Shown: in pieces, positions 41,847 through 49,784 of the stretch
How the letters are laid out: each line of letters opens with the position of its first letter
Numbering within the stretch: position 1 is the first letter of the stretch
Source of the DNA: Streptomonospora alba
GTDB lineage: Bacteria; Actinomycetota; Actinomycetes; Streptosporangiales; Streptosporangiaceae
DNA length: 64,000 nt
Assembly: GCF_000826685.1 (NCBI RefSeq)
Contig: NZ_JROO01000029.1
Coordinates: 1-64,000 of the forward strand
Direction of reading: 5' to 3'
Program-made: the position numbers and the translations under genes
The notes under the pieces: generated by a model
The model's input: only the letters and a program-made list of their open reading frames with translations
Told to the model about the DNA's origin: nothing
The model's database searches: none

Positions 41847-42611
41847 TCACTCGCGCCAGGTGCTCAACGTGCGTGAGACCTCGGCGGCGTCGTTGACGAC
41901 CTCCTCGCGGATGCGGGCGGCGCGCTCCTCGCCGATCCGGTACTGGGGGCCGGCGACGCTGATCACCGCCACCATCCGGTTCGACACCGTGATGGGTGCC
42001 GCCACCGCCCAGACGTCCTCGTCCACCTCCGAAACGCTTTGCGACCAGCCCTGCGCGGTGATGAGCGGCAGCTCGGCCAGCACCGCATCGCGCTCGGCCG
42101 GCGGAGGCCGGTTCTCCAGCCGGTCGAAGTAGCGCTCGGCCCACTCCCGCCCCATACCGGCGAGCAGCGCCTTGGGGCCCGCGCCGTGGTGCAGACTCAT
42201 CGTCTGGCCGGGCCGGAACGACAGCCGGATGGACCGGTCGGCCTGGGATATCTCCGTGCAGGTGGCGAAGTCGCCGGCGCGGCGGATGACCAGAGCGGTC
42301 TCCCCGGTGACCGAGGAGAGCCGCTCCACCATGGGGCGCAGCACGTGGGACATGCGCATGCTGCGCTCGGCGGTGTCGGCAAGGGCGAGGATGCGCGGGG
42401 TGAGGACATAGCCGCCCGCGCCGTTGTCCTCGACGAGGTCCAGCTCGCGCAGCAGGGACAGGAACCGGTAGGCGGAGGGTGTGGAGATGCCGACGCCCTC
42501 GGCGACGTCGTCCGCGGTGAGCTCGGGAGACTGCTCGGAGAACTGAAGCAGCGCCTTCAGCGCCCGGCGTGCGCTGTCCACGCCGGGGGTGCGGCCTCGC
42601 ACCTCTGTCAC
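41847..42611 (-). CDS. IclR-family transcriptional regulator
   Basis: A 254-residue IclR protein. The helix-turn-helix is VDSARRALKALLQFSEQSPE then LTADDVAEGVGISTPSAYRF and LSLLRELDLVEDNGAGGYVL; the effector domain follows (HVLRPMVERLSSVTGETALV, HHGAGPKALLAGM, VWAVAAPI, MVAVISVAGP). GTG 42611 has GGAGGGGG upstream. It is the last gene of the minus-strand vitamin B6 block and most likely controls it, perhaps through the 20-bp inverted repeat at 50622-50641 upstream of the first gene. Confidence 0.9.
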   Translation of the reverse strand: MTEVRGRTPGVDSARRALKALLQFSEQSPELTADDVAEGVGISTPSAYRFLSLLRELDLVEDNGAGGYVLTPRILALADTAERSMRMSHVLRPMVERLSSVTGETALVIRRAGDFATCTEISQADRSIRLSFRPGQTMSLHHGAGPKALLAGMGREWAERYFDRLENRPPPAERDAVLAELPLITAQGWSQSVSEVDEDVWAVAAPITVSNRMVAVISVAGPQYRIGEERAARIREEVVNDAAEVSRTLSTWRE

Positions 42612-42767
42612 TGCGTCCCCCTCCTCTCTTCGTTCCTTCGTTCCTGACGGTCGTGCGGCGTCCGGGCCGCCTGCGGGCATTCACAGAGTGCCAGAGGCCG
42701 GGTACCGGAAAACCCCGGTGCGGGGTGGAGGCGCGTCCGCACGGGGCGGCCGCACCTCCGCCCGGCC

Positions 42768-43232
42768 TCAGGCCGAGTAGGTGCCGACGATGCGGTTCTG
42801 CTCGATGATGTTTCCGGCGTAGTCGGCGAGGAACGCCTCGCGCGAGGGTGCGCCCTCGACCCGGGTGTCGAGCGCGTAGACCCAGAAGTAGTAGTGGTGC
42901 GTGCCGTGGCCGGGGGGCGGGTTGGGGCCGGCGTAGGCGTTCTCCCCGAGTGTGTTGGGGCCCTCGCGGCGGTCGGGGCCTCCGCCGCTTCCGCTGCCGA
43001 TGCGGGCGGTGGAAGGCGTGATCCCGTAAACCGTCCAGTGCGTGAACCCGCGCGGGAGCGGCGCGTCGGGGTCGTGGCAGACGACGGCGAGCTCCACGGT
43101 CCCCGCCGGGATTCCGGAGATCTCCAGGTCGGGTGCGGTATCGCCGCCGTTGGCCGCGTGGGCGTCGGGGATCCGCTCGCCCTGCTCGAACTGGCGGGCC
43201 GCGATCGACAGGTCGCGGATGTTCAGGGGCAT
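42768..43232 (-). CDS. PEBP family (YbhB/YbcL-like) protein
   Basis: A 154-residue phosphatidylethanolamine-binding-family protein: GGDTAPDLEISGIPAGTVEL, AVVCHDPDAPLPRGFTHWTV and NPPPGHGTHHYYFWVYALDT are the family's conserved ligand-site segments. It has no signal peptide and is presumably cytosolic. ATG 43232 has AAAGGAGA upstream. Its position in the B6-degradation block is unexpected; PEBP proteins bind anionic small molecules, so a chaperone or accessory role for an intermediate is conceivable but unsupported. Confidence 0.85.
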   Translation of the reverse strand: MPLNIRDLSIAARQFEQGERIPDAHAANGGDTAPDLEISGIPAGTVELAVVCHDPDAPLPRGFTHWTVYGITPSTARIGSGSGGGPDRREGPNTLGENAYAGPNPPPGHGTHHYYFWVYALDTRVEGAPSREAFLADYAGNIIEQNRIVGTYSA

Positions 43233-43293
43233 GGTTCGTCTCCTTTTCGGTGTCGGTTGTCCGGTGCCGAGGGCGGCGCGGCGCCTGGGCGCC

Positions 43294-44109
43294 TCACTCC
43301 GCTTCCTCCAGCACACGGGTGATCTCGTCGGCGACGGTCCGCGGACGCTGCTCGGGAACGTAGTGGTCGGCCTCGGCGACCTCCAGCGCCCGCAGGTCCG
43401 GACGCAGTCGCCGGGTGGCGGCGAAGGCGCGCTCGGAGACGATCCGGCTCGCCTCGCCGCGCAGGAGGGTGACGGGGACGGCCACCTCGCGCATCGCCTC
43501 GGCGAAGTCGGTGCGCAGGCCTTGGACCGTCTGGCGCATCGCGTCGGGGGCGGCCAGCGCCTGCAGGCCGCCCCCGACGCGGGTGTAGCCGTAGGCGATC
43601 CGGCGTCGCAGCGCCTCGCGGGGCGTGCGCGGGTAGCGGTCGTGCAAGTACTCCTCGACTTCGGCCGCGGAGCCGAAGAGCCGGTCGCCCCCGCGCACCC
43701 GCGATTCGAGGGCGTCGAGCACGGCGGGCTCGACGTAGGGCGTGTAGTCGACCGCGACCACGCCCGCCACGCGCTCGGGCCGCGCGGCGGCGAGCACCAC
43801 CGCGTTGCGCGCCCCCAGCGAGTGGCCGCACAGCACCGCCCTGTCGCAGCCGAGTTCGTCGAGGAGGGCGCCCAGGTCCGCGCAGAAGTGGTCGGCGGTG
43901 TACCCGCCCGCGGGCTTGGCGCTGCGGCCGTGCCCGCGCTGGTCGAGCGCGATCGTGCGGACGCCGCCGCCCAGCAGCTCCACCACCGGGTCCCATACGC
44001 CCAGGCTGGCGGTGGTGCCGTGCAGCAGGACCACGGTCGGTCCCGACCCCTGTTCGCGGTAGCACAGCTCGGCGGGCGTGGAGCGGGTGAACGACAGGTG
44101 CGCGGTCAT
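43294..44109 (-). CDS. E-2-(acetamidomethylene)succinate hydrolase (alpha/beta hydrolase)
   Basis: A 271-residue alpha/beta hydrolase: VVLLHGTTASLGVWDPVV, ALDQRGHGRSAKP, nucleophile S97 in CGHSLGAR, D121 in VAVDYTPY and H249 in EADHYVPEQRP. Those positions are each 9 less than the catalytic triad I recall for the Mesorhizobium enzyme (S106, D130, H258), so the spacing agrees. It would perform the last step of vitamin B6 degradation, splitting the ring-opened product to succinic semialdehyde, acetate, ammonia and CO2. The three neighbouring genes match the other enzymes of the lower pathway, which strengthens the call. Confidence 0.82.
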   Translation of the reverse strand: MTAHLSFTRSTPAELCYREQGSGPTVVLLHGTTASLGVWDPVVELLGGGVRTIALDQRGHGRSAKPAGGYTADHFCADLGALLDELGCDRAVLCGHSLGARNAVVLAAARPERVAGVVAVDYTPYVEPAVLDALESRVRGGDRLFGSAAEVEEYLHDRYPRTPREALRRRIAYGYTRVGGGLQALAAPDAMRQTVQGLRTDFAEAMREVAVPVTLLRGEASRIVSERAFAATRRLRPDLRALEVAEADHYVPEQRPRTVADEITRVLEEAE

Positions 44110-44118
44110 CGGCCCGCC

Positions 44119-45051
44119 TCAGACCGGCGTGATCTCGGAGAGCGCCTTGCGCACGGTGACCAGGCCGCGCAGGATGTCGGCGCGCTTGGCGGCGACCTCT
44201 CCCTCGGCGTAGGGGTACATCCCGTCCTCCGTCTTCATCCCGAGGCGGTTCTGCTCCGTAAGCTTCGTCACCAGGGGGGAGATCCCCTTTTCGTCGGACA
44301 AGTCGGGATTGAGGTAGCCCGACACCGACGAGTAGATGTCGAGGCCGGCCATGTCCAGGAGCCGCATGGGACCGATCACGGCCAACTTGTAGCCGATACC
44401 CCACTTCACGCAGGTGTCGATGTCCTCCTGGCTGGCCACGCCCTGCTCGACCAGGGACAGGCACTCGCGCATGATCGCGTAGAGCACCCGGTTCTCCACG
44501 AATCCGGGGACCTCCTTTTCCACCACCGCCTTATAGCCGAGCGCCTCGACGATCGCCACGGTCGCCGTCTCGACTGCCGGGTCGGTCCGCTCGCCGCGGA
44601 TCACCTCGATCATCGGGATCAAGTGCGGCGGATTGGACCAGTGCATGCCGACCAGGCGCTGCGGGTGTGCCATGGCTGCGGCCATGTCCGAGATCGGGAT
44701 GCCGGAGGTGTTGGTCGCGATCACGACTCCGGTGCCCACGGCGGCCTCGATCCTCTCCAGAACCCGGCGCTTGAGTCCGATCTCCTCGGGCACGGCCTCG
44801 ATGACCAGTTCGGCGCCGTCGAGAGCCGCCGCCGCGTCCAGCTCGAAGGAGACCGACCCGCCCTCGGTGACGGGCGTACCGAGCTGGTCGAGTGCGCCCG
44901 AGGCGGCCGTGCATGCGGACTCGGCGCGGTCGAGCGCCTCCTGGCTGATGTCGTTGAGGCGGACCTCGGATCCGTGCCGGGCCAGCAGCGCGGCGATGCC
45001 GGGGCCCATGGTGCCCGAGCCGATCACGGCGCAGATGCCGGGAACGTTCAT
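44119..45051 (-). CDS. 5-formyl-3-hydroxy-2-methylpyridine-4-carboxylate dehydrogenase (hydroxyacyl-CoA dehydrogenase family)
   Basis: A 310-residue member of the 3-hydroxyacyl-CoA dehydrogenase family. The NAD motif is AVIGSGTMGPGIAALLARHG, with VIEAVPEE, NTSGIPISDMA (S116), GMHWSNPPHLIPMIEVI (catalytic-type H137) and KEVPGFVENRVLYAIMREC. On sequence alone it would be called a hydroxybutyryl-CoA dehydrogenase. Beside MHPC oxygenase, the decarboxylase and the AAMS hydrolase, it fits FHMPC dehydrogenase, which belongs to this family and oxidises the pyridine aldehyde with NAD. Length and H137/S116 numbering agree with the Mesorhizobium enzyme as I recall it. Confidence 0.78.
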   Translation of the reverse strand: MNVPGICAVIGSGTMGPGIAALLARHGSEVRLNDISQEALDRAESACTAASGALDQLGTPVTEGGSVSFELDAAAALDGAELVIEAVPEEIGLKRRVLERIEAAVGTGVVIATNTSGIPISDMAAAMAHPQRLVGMHWSNPPHLIPMIEVIRGERTDPAVETATVAIVEALGYKAVVEKEVPGFVENRVLYAIMRECLSLVEQGVASQEDIDTCVKWGIGYKLAVIGPMRLLDMAGLDIYSSVSGYLNPDLSDEKGISPLVTKLTEQNRLGMKTEDGMYPYAEGEVAAKRADILRGLVTVRKALSEITPV

Positions 45052-45105
45052 GGTGGTTCCTCCTATGCGGGTCGTTTCGGCGCGGGAAGGGCGCCGCGGG
45101 CGTTG

Positions 45106-45846
45106 TCAGCGCCGGGCCTCGTGCGCGTCGAGCTTCCGGTTGAAGTACATCCAGTAGTTGTCGCGGGCGCGCTGGGGGTAGATCCGCCGGTGCTTGTCGA
45201 CGGTCTCCGCGGCGTCGGGAGGCGTGTGGGCCAATCCGGAGGCCCCCAGCGCCAGCTGCGCCTTGGCCGCCCACTCCAGGAAGATCCCGGCGAGGGTGGC
45301 GTCGCGGACGTCCTTGCCGACGAAGGCGATCCCGTGGTTGGCCAGCAGGACGGCCTCGGCCGGGCCCAGGGTGGCGGCCACGGCGGTGCCCAACTCCGGC
45401 GTGGTGACGATGTGGCTGGTCTCGCTGAAGCGGGGGACGCCGTGGTCGGCGAACCACACCGCGTGGTTGACGTAGGGGCCGATTTCGCCGTCCGTCGCGC
45501 CGAACACGGTGGCGTGGAAGGCGTGGGTGTGCCCGACCACGGCCACGTCGGGCCTGGCGCGCATGATCTCGGCGTGCAGCGGCCACTCCAGGTGTCGCAG
45601 GCCTTGGCCCTCCAACACGTCGCCGTCGAAGCCGATCAGGATGAAGTGGTGGGCCTCCACCTCCTCCAAACCGAGGTTGCCCTGCTTGAGCCAGAGTCCG
45701 CGGCCGTGGGGATCGCGATAGGAGAGGTGGCCCATGGACATGTCGCCGTGGCCCTCCAGTTCGAGGATCCGGTGGGCGCGGGCGAGTTCGCACAGCACGT
45801 TGCCGATGGACTCGTCCTGGTTGTACAGGGCGTGGCTGTGGGACAT
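45106..45846 (-). CDS. 3-hydroxy-2-methylpyridine-4,5-dicarboxylate decarboxylase (class II aldolase family)
   Basis: A 246-residue class II aldolase/adducin-type protein. Metal-binding candidates are E93, H106 and H108 in VVGHTHAFH, and H171 in LLANHGIAFVG; EGHGDMSMGHLSYRD is the N-terminal family motif. HMPD decarboxylase of the B6 pathway is in this family, and the neighbours make that the best call over a sugar aldolase. It would release CO2 from the dicarboxylated pyridine to give the MHPC substrate of the monooxygenase. ATG 45846 has GGAAGG upstream; an ATG 7 codons earlier lacks one. Confidence 0.78.
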   Translation of the reverse strand: MSHSHALYNQDESIGNVLCELARAHRILELEGHGDMSMGHLSYRDPHGRGLWLKQGNLGLEEVEAHHFILIGFDGDVLEGQGLRHLEWPLHAEIMRARPDVAVVGHTHAFHATVFGATDGEIGPYVNHAVWFADHGVPRFSETSHIVTTPELGTAVAATLGPAEAVLLANHGIAFVGKDVRDATLAGIFLEWAAKAQLALGASGLAHTPPDAAETVDKHRRIYPQRARDNYWMYFNRKLDAHEARR

Positions 45847-45906
45847 GGCGGACCTTCCGTGCGGCATGGGGTGAATGCGGCGAATGCGGCGGGTTCTGGG
45901 CCGTGC

Positions 45907-46506
45907 TCAGGAGGAGGCCGCCGCCCGGGCCTCCCCGGCGTCGAGACCGCCGACTCGGTGGTGAACGCGTCCGCCGCTGGCCACGGCGACGCAGATCAGC
46001 AGCTCGTCGGGCCGCGGAGCGTCGGGCGCGCTCAGTGTGATCGCGTCATAGTGCGAGCGCACGTAGATTTCGTCCTTGAACGCCAACGGGATGTCGATGG
46101 GTGTGCCCGGCGCGGCGGTCTTGGTCGCCGATGAGATCCAGGCGGCGCCGCCGCCCACCGCCGCGCGCAGGGCGTCGCCGAAGACGGTGGTCACGCAGGC
46201 GACGACGTGCTCCTGCTCGCCGTCGACTCCGGCGATGCCGCCCTTGCCGTAGCTCTGCACCTCCCGGCCGCCCAGCAGCGCGGCGGCCCGTCGGCCCAGC
46301 TCTGTGCCCAGGGCGGCGCTCGGCGCGGTCAGCGCCGAGAGGTCTGCGGCATAGGAGCCGGCGAAAGGGTTGCCGATCACGACACCGCAGGCCGCCTTGA
46401 CCAGGGGCTCTTCGGGCCGGGGGCCGTTCTCGTGTGCGATCTCCTCGACGGTGCCCACCCAACGGCGAACCCGGTAGTGCTTGTCCACTTCGGCTGCGCC
46501 GGTCAT
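45907..46506 (-). CDS. Amino acid synthesis (AA_synth, DUF1185) family protein
   Basis: A 199-residue protein of the AA_synth/DUF1185 family: VGTVEEIAHENGPRPEEPLV, KAACGVVIGNPFAGSYAADL, REVQSYGKGGIAGVDGEQEH and GAAWISSATKTAAPGTPIDI, with HYDAITLSAPDAPRPDEL. The biochemical role of this family is not established, to my knowledge. ATG 46506 has GAGGAG upstream. It lies between the decarboxylase and the monooxygenase of the B6 block, suggesting involvement with a pyridine intermediate or its ring-opened product. It is not part of the classical pathway. Confidence 0.8.
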   Translation of the reverse strand: MTGAAEVDKHYRVRRWVGTVEEIAHENGPRPEEPLVKAACGVVIGNPFAGSYAADLSALTAPSAALGTELGRRAAALLGGREVQSYGKGGIAGVDGEQEHVVACVTTVFGDALRAAVGGGAAWISSATKTAAPGTPIDIPLAFKDEIYVRSHYDAITLSAPDAPRPDELLICVAVASGGRVHHRVGGLDAGEARAAASS

Positions 46507-46579
46507 GGCCGGTGCTCCTCTCACGATGGCTGTCGCTGCGGCGGGCGCCGCCGCAGAGCGCGGTGCCGGGGATGGGCGG

Positions 46580-47731
46580 CTAGCTCGCCCCGGCGGTGTG
46601 GCGTCGGGGGTCGGTGGGGTCGTAGACGGCGGTTTCCAGGTTCTCGGGGCCGAACTGGTTGCCCTGCGACATGCGGCGTGTGGCGGCGTAGTCGGCGGAG
46701 CGGCGCTGGCAGCGGTCGGTGATGGGCCGCTCGCGCCGCTCCCACTCGGCCAGCGCGCCGGCGACCGCCGCGGAGTCGGCGGCCGCGGCGGTCACGGCCT
46801 GGGCGAGGGTGTAGGCGTTGGCCATCGCCGTCCCTGCGCCCTGGGCCAGCGCCGGGCACATGGCGTGGGCCGCGTCCCCGACCAGCGCGACCCGCCCGCT
46901 GGCCCAACTGCGCAGCTGCGTGGTCTGGTAGCCGTAGTAGCGGGCGTCCTCGGCGACGGCGGCCGAGCGCAGCACGGGAGCCAGTTCCGGAAAGACCGAG
47001 GTCCACAGGTCCAGGTCGATGGGGGTGCGGCTGCCCTGCTCGTCGGCGCTGGGTGCTCCCAGCGCGATGTAGAGCTCGCGCTCGTTGCAGGGTACGTAGA
47101 GGACCCGCAGGTAGCGCGGCTCCAGATTCCAGAAGTCGATCACGTTGTCCCACTCGCCGGGCCCCAGTTCGTCCTTGTGCCGCGGCACGAGGAAGCGGAT
47201 GATCCCGTCGGCGGACTTCCAGCGGTCCTGCTCGAAACCGATCGAGTCGCGCACGCGGGAGCGCACTCCGTCGGCGCCGACGACCAGGTCGGCCTCCCTG
47301 GTCTCCCCTGAGGCCAGCGTGATCGTCCCGGCGGGGTCGGCGGCCACAACCTCCGAGCCGCTGCGGATCTCCGCCCCGGCCCGTCGCGCCGCCTCCAGCA
47401 GACAGCGGTGCAGGTGCGGGCGTGTCATGGTCCGCCACCGCAGGCCGCCGAAGTCCTCCTTCGACACGGTCTGGCCGTGCATCCGCGTTTCGTAGTACGG
47501 CGGGGTCATGGAATCCGACCCGGCCTCGTCGTAGGCCCCGATCGCCTCCAGGACGCGGATGCTGTTGTGCCAGAGCACGATGCCGGCGCCTTGCTCGCGG
47601 AGATGTTCCCCCTTCTCGTGAACGCGTACCGTCCAGCCGAGCCGGGCCAGGGCCGCTGCCGCGGTCAGCCCTGCGAACCCCGCGCCCGCGATCTCGGCGT
47701 GGCGGCCGCGGCCGCCGGTTGTGTGTGTCAT
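46580..47731 (-). CDS. 2-methyl-3-hydroxypyridine-5-carboxylate monooxygenase (MHPCO)
   Basis: A 383-residue class A flavoprotein monooxygenase. The FAD motif is AEIAGAGFAGLTAAAALARL; VVGADGVRSRVRDSIGFEQD is the DG motif, and VALVGDAAHAMCPALAQGAG is the GD motif. The sequence agrees throughout with what I recall of the Mesorhizobium MHPC oxygenase, including AGIVLWHNSIRVLE, SVSKEDFGGLRWRT-type and RPITDRC segments. It hydroxylates and opens the pyridine ring of MHPC using NADH and O2, giving E-2-(acetamidomethylene)succinate, the substrate of the hydrolase at 43294. This is the gene that identifies the whole block. Confidence 0.87.
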   Translation of the reverse strand: MTHTTGGRGRHAEIAGAGFAGLTAAAALARLGWTVRVHEKGEHLREQGAGIVLWHNSIRVLEAIGAYDEAGSDSMTPPYYETRMHGQTVSKEDFGGLRWRTMTRPHLHRCLLEAARRAGAEIRSGSEVVAADPAGTITLASGETREADLVVGADGVRSRVRDSIGFEQDRWKSADGIIRFLVPRHKDELGPGEWDNVIDFWNLEPRYLRVLYVPCNERELYIALGAPSADEQGSRTPIDLDLWTSVFPELAPVLRSAAVAEDARYYGYQTTQLRSWASGRVALVGDAAHAMCPALAQGAGTAMANAYTLAQAVTAAAADSAAVAGALAEWERRERPITDRCQRRSADYAATRRMSQGNQFGPENLETAVYDPTDPRRHTAGAS

Positions 47732-47785
47732 CAGGTCCTTCGCCTCTTCGTGTCGGCGTTCAGCGTGCGGCGCGTCGCGATCCGG

Positions 47786-48856
47786 TCAGTTCCCGGAGTG
47801 GTAGGACTCCTGGAACGAGGGGTCGTAGACCTCCTCCACCGGCGGAGCCTGGCCCTTGAGGGCACCCTGGTCGGCGAGGATGTCGACGGTCGCCTGCCAC
47901 CGCTGCTCCTCCATCGCCCCCAGGCCGCCCTCCTCGGTGGCCGGGCTGGTGAAGGTCTGATCGATGTCGGCCTGCAGCTGCTTCTGGAAGAGGTCGGCGT
48001 TGTCGGCCTGCTCCGGTGCGGAAGCCGCGAGGATCTCCGCGGTTTCGGCCGGGTGGTCGGCGACGTACTCGAAGGCCTTGAGGTAGGCGTCGGTGAACGC
48101 CTGCACGGTTTCGGGATCCTGCTCGACCATGTCGTCGCTGGTGGTCAGGCCGGACCCGTAGGCGTCGTAGCCGGCGTCGGCGCCGAGCAGGACACTGAGC
48201 GAGCCCTCGCCGCCGGCGTGCTGGCGCAGGAGGGGGACCTCGGCGTCGACGTAGCAGATGACGGCGTCGACCTGCCCTTCGAGCAGGTAGTTCTCGTAGG
48301 GCGGGGTCACGGTGACCTCTTCGACCTTGTCTCGGTCGATGTCGTTGGCGGCCATCAGGGCCTCGTAGAAGATGTAGGTCGATCCGGCGGGGTGCACGCC
48401 GATCTTCAAGCCGCTCAGATCGTCGACCGAGCCCAACTGCACGTTGTCCTTGAGCGTGCACATCCCCAGCGGCGAGACCTGGTTGACCGCGGCCAGGGCT
48501 TGCACGGGCACGCCCTGGGAACGCGCTGTGACCAGGGAGGGCAGGTCGGCGAAGCCGAAGTCGGCCTGGCCCTTGCCGACGGTGCGCAGGGCGTCGGGCG
48601 AGCCGGAGCCGGTGGTGATCTCCTCGACCTCGATCCCGGCGTCCTCGAAGTAGCCCTTCTCCTGGGCGACGTAGAACATCCCGTGGTTGCCGCGCAGCTG
48701 GTAGTCGAGTTGCACGGTGACCGTTGTGGGGCCCTCGTCTTCGGCGCCTCCGGAGCCGCAGGCGGCGGCTGCCAGCAGGACCGCCGAAGCGGCCATGGCG
48801 GTGCTCGCGCGCAGCGCGGATCGGGTGGGCAAGCGGTGGTATCCGGTGTATGGCAT
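47786..48856 (-). CDS. NMT1/ThiY-type ABC substrate-binding lipoprotein
   Basis: A 356-residue lipoprotein: the signal ends at C33 in LLAAAACGSGG. The mature part reads TVQLDYQLRGNHGMFYVAQE, KGYFEDAGIEVEEI, KGQADFGFADLPSLVTARSQ and VDAVICYVDAEVPLL, typical of NMT1/THI5-like binding proteins that carry pyrimidine, thiamine-precursor or sulfonate ligands. ATG 48856 has GGAG about 7 nt upstream. Together with the adjacent permease and ATPase it forms an importer. Given the linked enzymes, pyridoxine, 4-pyridoxate or a related pyridine is the likely ligand. Confidence 0.85.
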   Translation of the reverse strand: MPYTGYHRLPTRSALRASTAMAASAVLLAAAACGSGGAEDEGPTTVTVQLDYQLRGNHGMFYVAQEKGYFEDAGIEVEEITTGSGSPDALRTVGKGQADFGFADLPSLVTARSQGVPVQALAAVNQVSPLGMCTLKDNVQLGSVDDLSGLKIGVHPAGSTYIFYEALMAANDIDRDKVEEVTVTPPYENYLLEGQVDAVICYVDAEVPLLRQHAGGEGSLSVLLGADAGYDAYGSGLTTSDDMVEQDPETVQAFTDAYLKAFEYVADHPAETAEILAASAPEQADNADLFQKQLQADIDQTFTSPATEEGGLGAMEEQRWQATVDILADQGALKGQAPPVEEVYDPSFQESYHSGN

Positions 48857-48938
48857 GACGTACTCCAAAGGGACATGCGCGGGGAGCGCGGGGGATGTCG
48901 GTGCGAGTGCGCGGTACGCGGCGATGACCGCGCCGGGT

Positions 48939-49784
48939 CTACTGGGATTCGGCGGTGATGTGCGGGAACCGGCGCGCGAGGGCGAACTCGGCGAGCGACA
49001 TCCCGTAGTACAGGACCAGTCCCAGCAGCGATACGAGGATCAGGGCGGAGAACATGAGCGGGGTGTCGAGCTGGGTCGACGCGAACTGGATGAGGTAGCC
49101 GAGGCCGTCGGAGGCTCCGGCGAACTCGGCGACGACGGCGCCGATCACCGCCAGCGTGATGGCGATCCGCATTCCCGCGAACAGGTAGGGCAGGGAGGTG
49201 GGGATCTGGATGCGGGCGAGGATCTGGTTGCGGGTGGCGCCGACCGACTTCATCAGCAGCAGCAGGTCCGGGTCGATGCTGCGCAGTCCGACGAGCATGT
49301 TGAGGGTGATCGGGAAGAACGCGATCACCACGACCAGCAGCAGTTTGGGTGTCACGCCGTAGCCGAACCAGAGGATGAAGATCGGGGCCAGCGCCACCTT
49401 GGGGACCACCTGGAACAGGACCACCAGCGGGTACACCGCCCGGTCGACCCAGCTGAAGCGCGCGATCACCACGGCCAGTCCTACGCCTACCGCGACGCTG
49501 ATCAGGAATCCGTAGAGGATCTCCTGGGTGGTGATCCAGGCGGCCGCGAGTAGCAACTCGCGGGAGTTCCAGGTCTCGGCGGCGAAGGCGCTCGGCGGGG
49601 CGACGACGAACTCCGAGACCCCGAGAAGGGCCACCGCCAGCTCCCACGCCACCAGCACGGCCAGGAGTAAAAGGGCGCTGGGCCAGGCGCGGGAGTACCA
49701 CCGCCGCAGCCGACCGGGGGTTGTCGACACCGGCCTGCTGTGCTCACGGGTGGGGACGCCGGGTGCCGCGGTCACCATGGTCAC
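48939..49784 (-). CDS. ABC transporter permease (SsuC/TauC family)
   Basis: A 281-residue membrane protein with about six helices. The EAA-type loop is LMKSVGATRNQILARIQIPT followed by SLPYLFAGMRIAITLAVIGA, the conserved contact with the ATPase, and FAGASDGLGYLIQFA follows. The GTG start overlaps the ATPase stop by 4 bp; an ATG two codons in is also possible. It is the translocation component of the importer that precedes the B6-degradation enzymes. Confidence 0.87.
   Translation of the reverse strand: MTMVTAAPGVPTREHSRPVSTTPGRLRRWYSRAWPSALLLLAVLVAWELAVALLGVSEFVVAPPSAFAAETWNSRELLLAAAWITTQEILYGFLISVAVGVGLAVVIARFSWVDRAVYPLVVLFQVVPKVALAPIFILWFGYGVTPKLLLVVVIAFFPITLNMLVGLRSIDPDLLLLMKSVGATRNQILARIQIPTSLPYLFAGMRIAITLAVIGAVVAEFAGASDGLGYLIQFASTQLDTPLMFSALILVSLLGLVLYYGMSLAEFALARRFPHITAESQ

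Noticed and set aside
45106-45846. Sugar-phosphate aldolase (fuculose/ribulose type) annotation
   Set aside because: Family membership would allow it, but the flanking MHPC oxygenase, AAMS hydrolase and FHMPC dehydrogenase-like genes favour HMPD decarboxylase.
43042-46134. 1030-codon plus-strand frame
   Set aside because: Antisense to four recognised B6-pathway genes; no domain or start site supports it.
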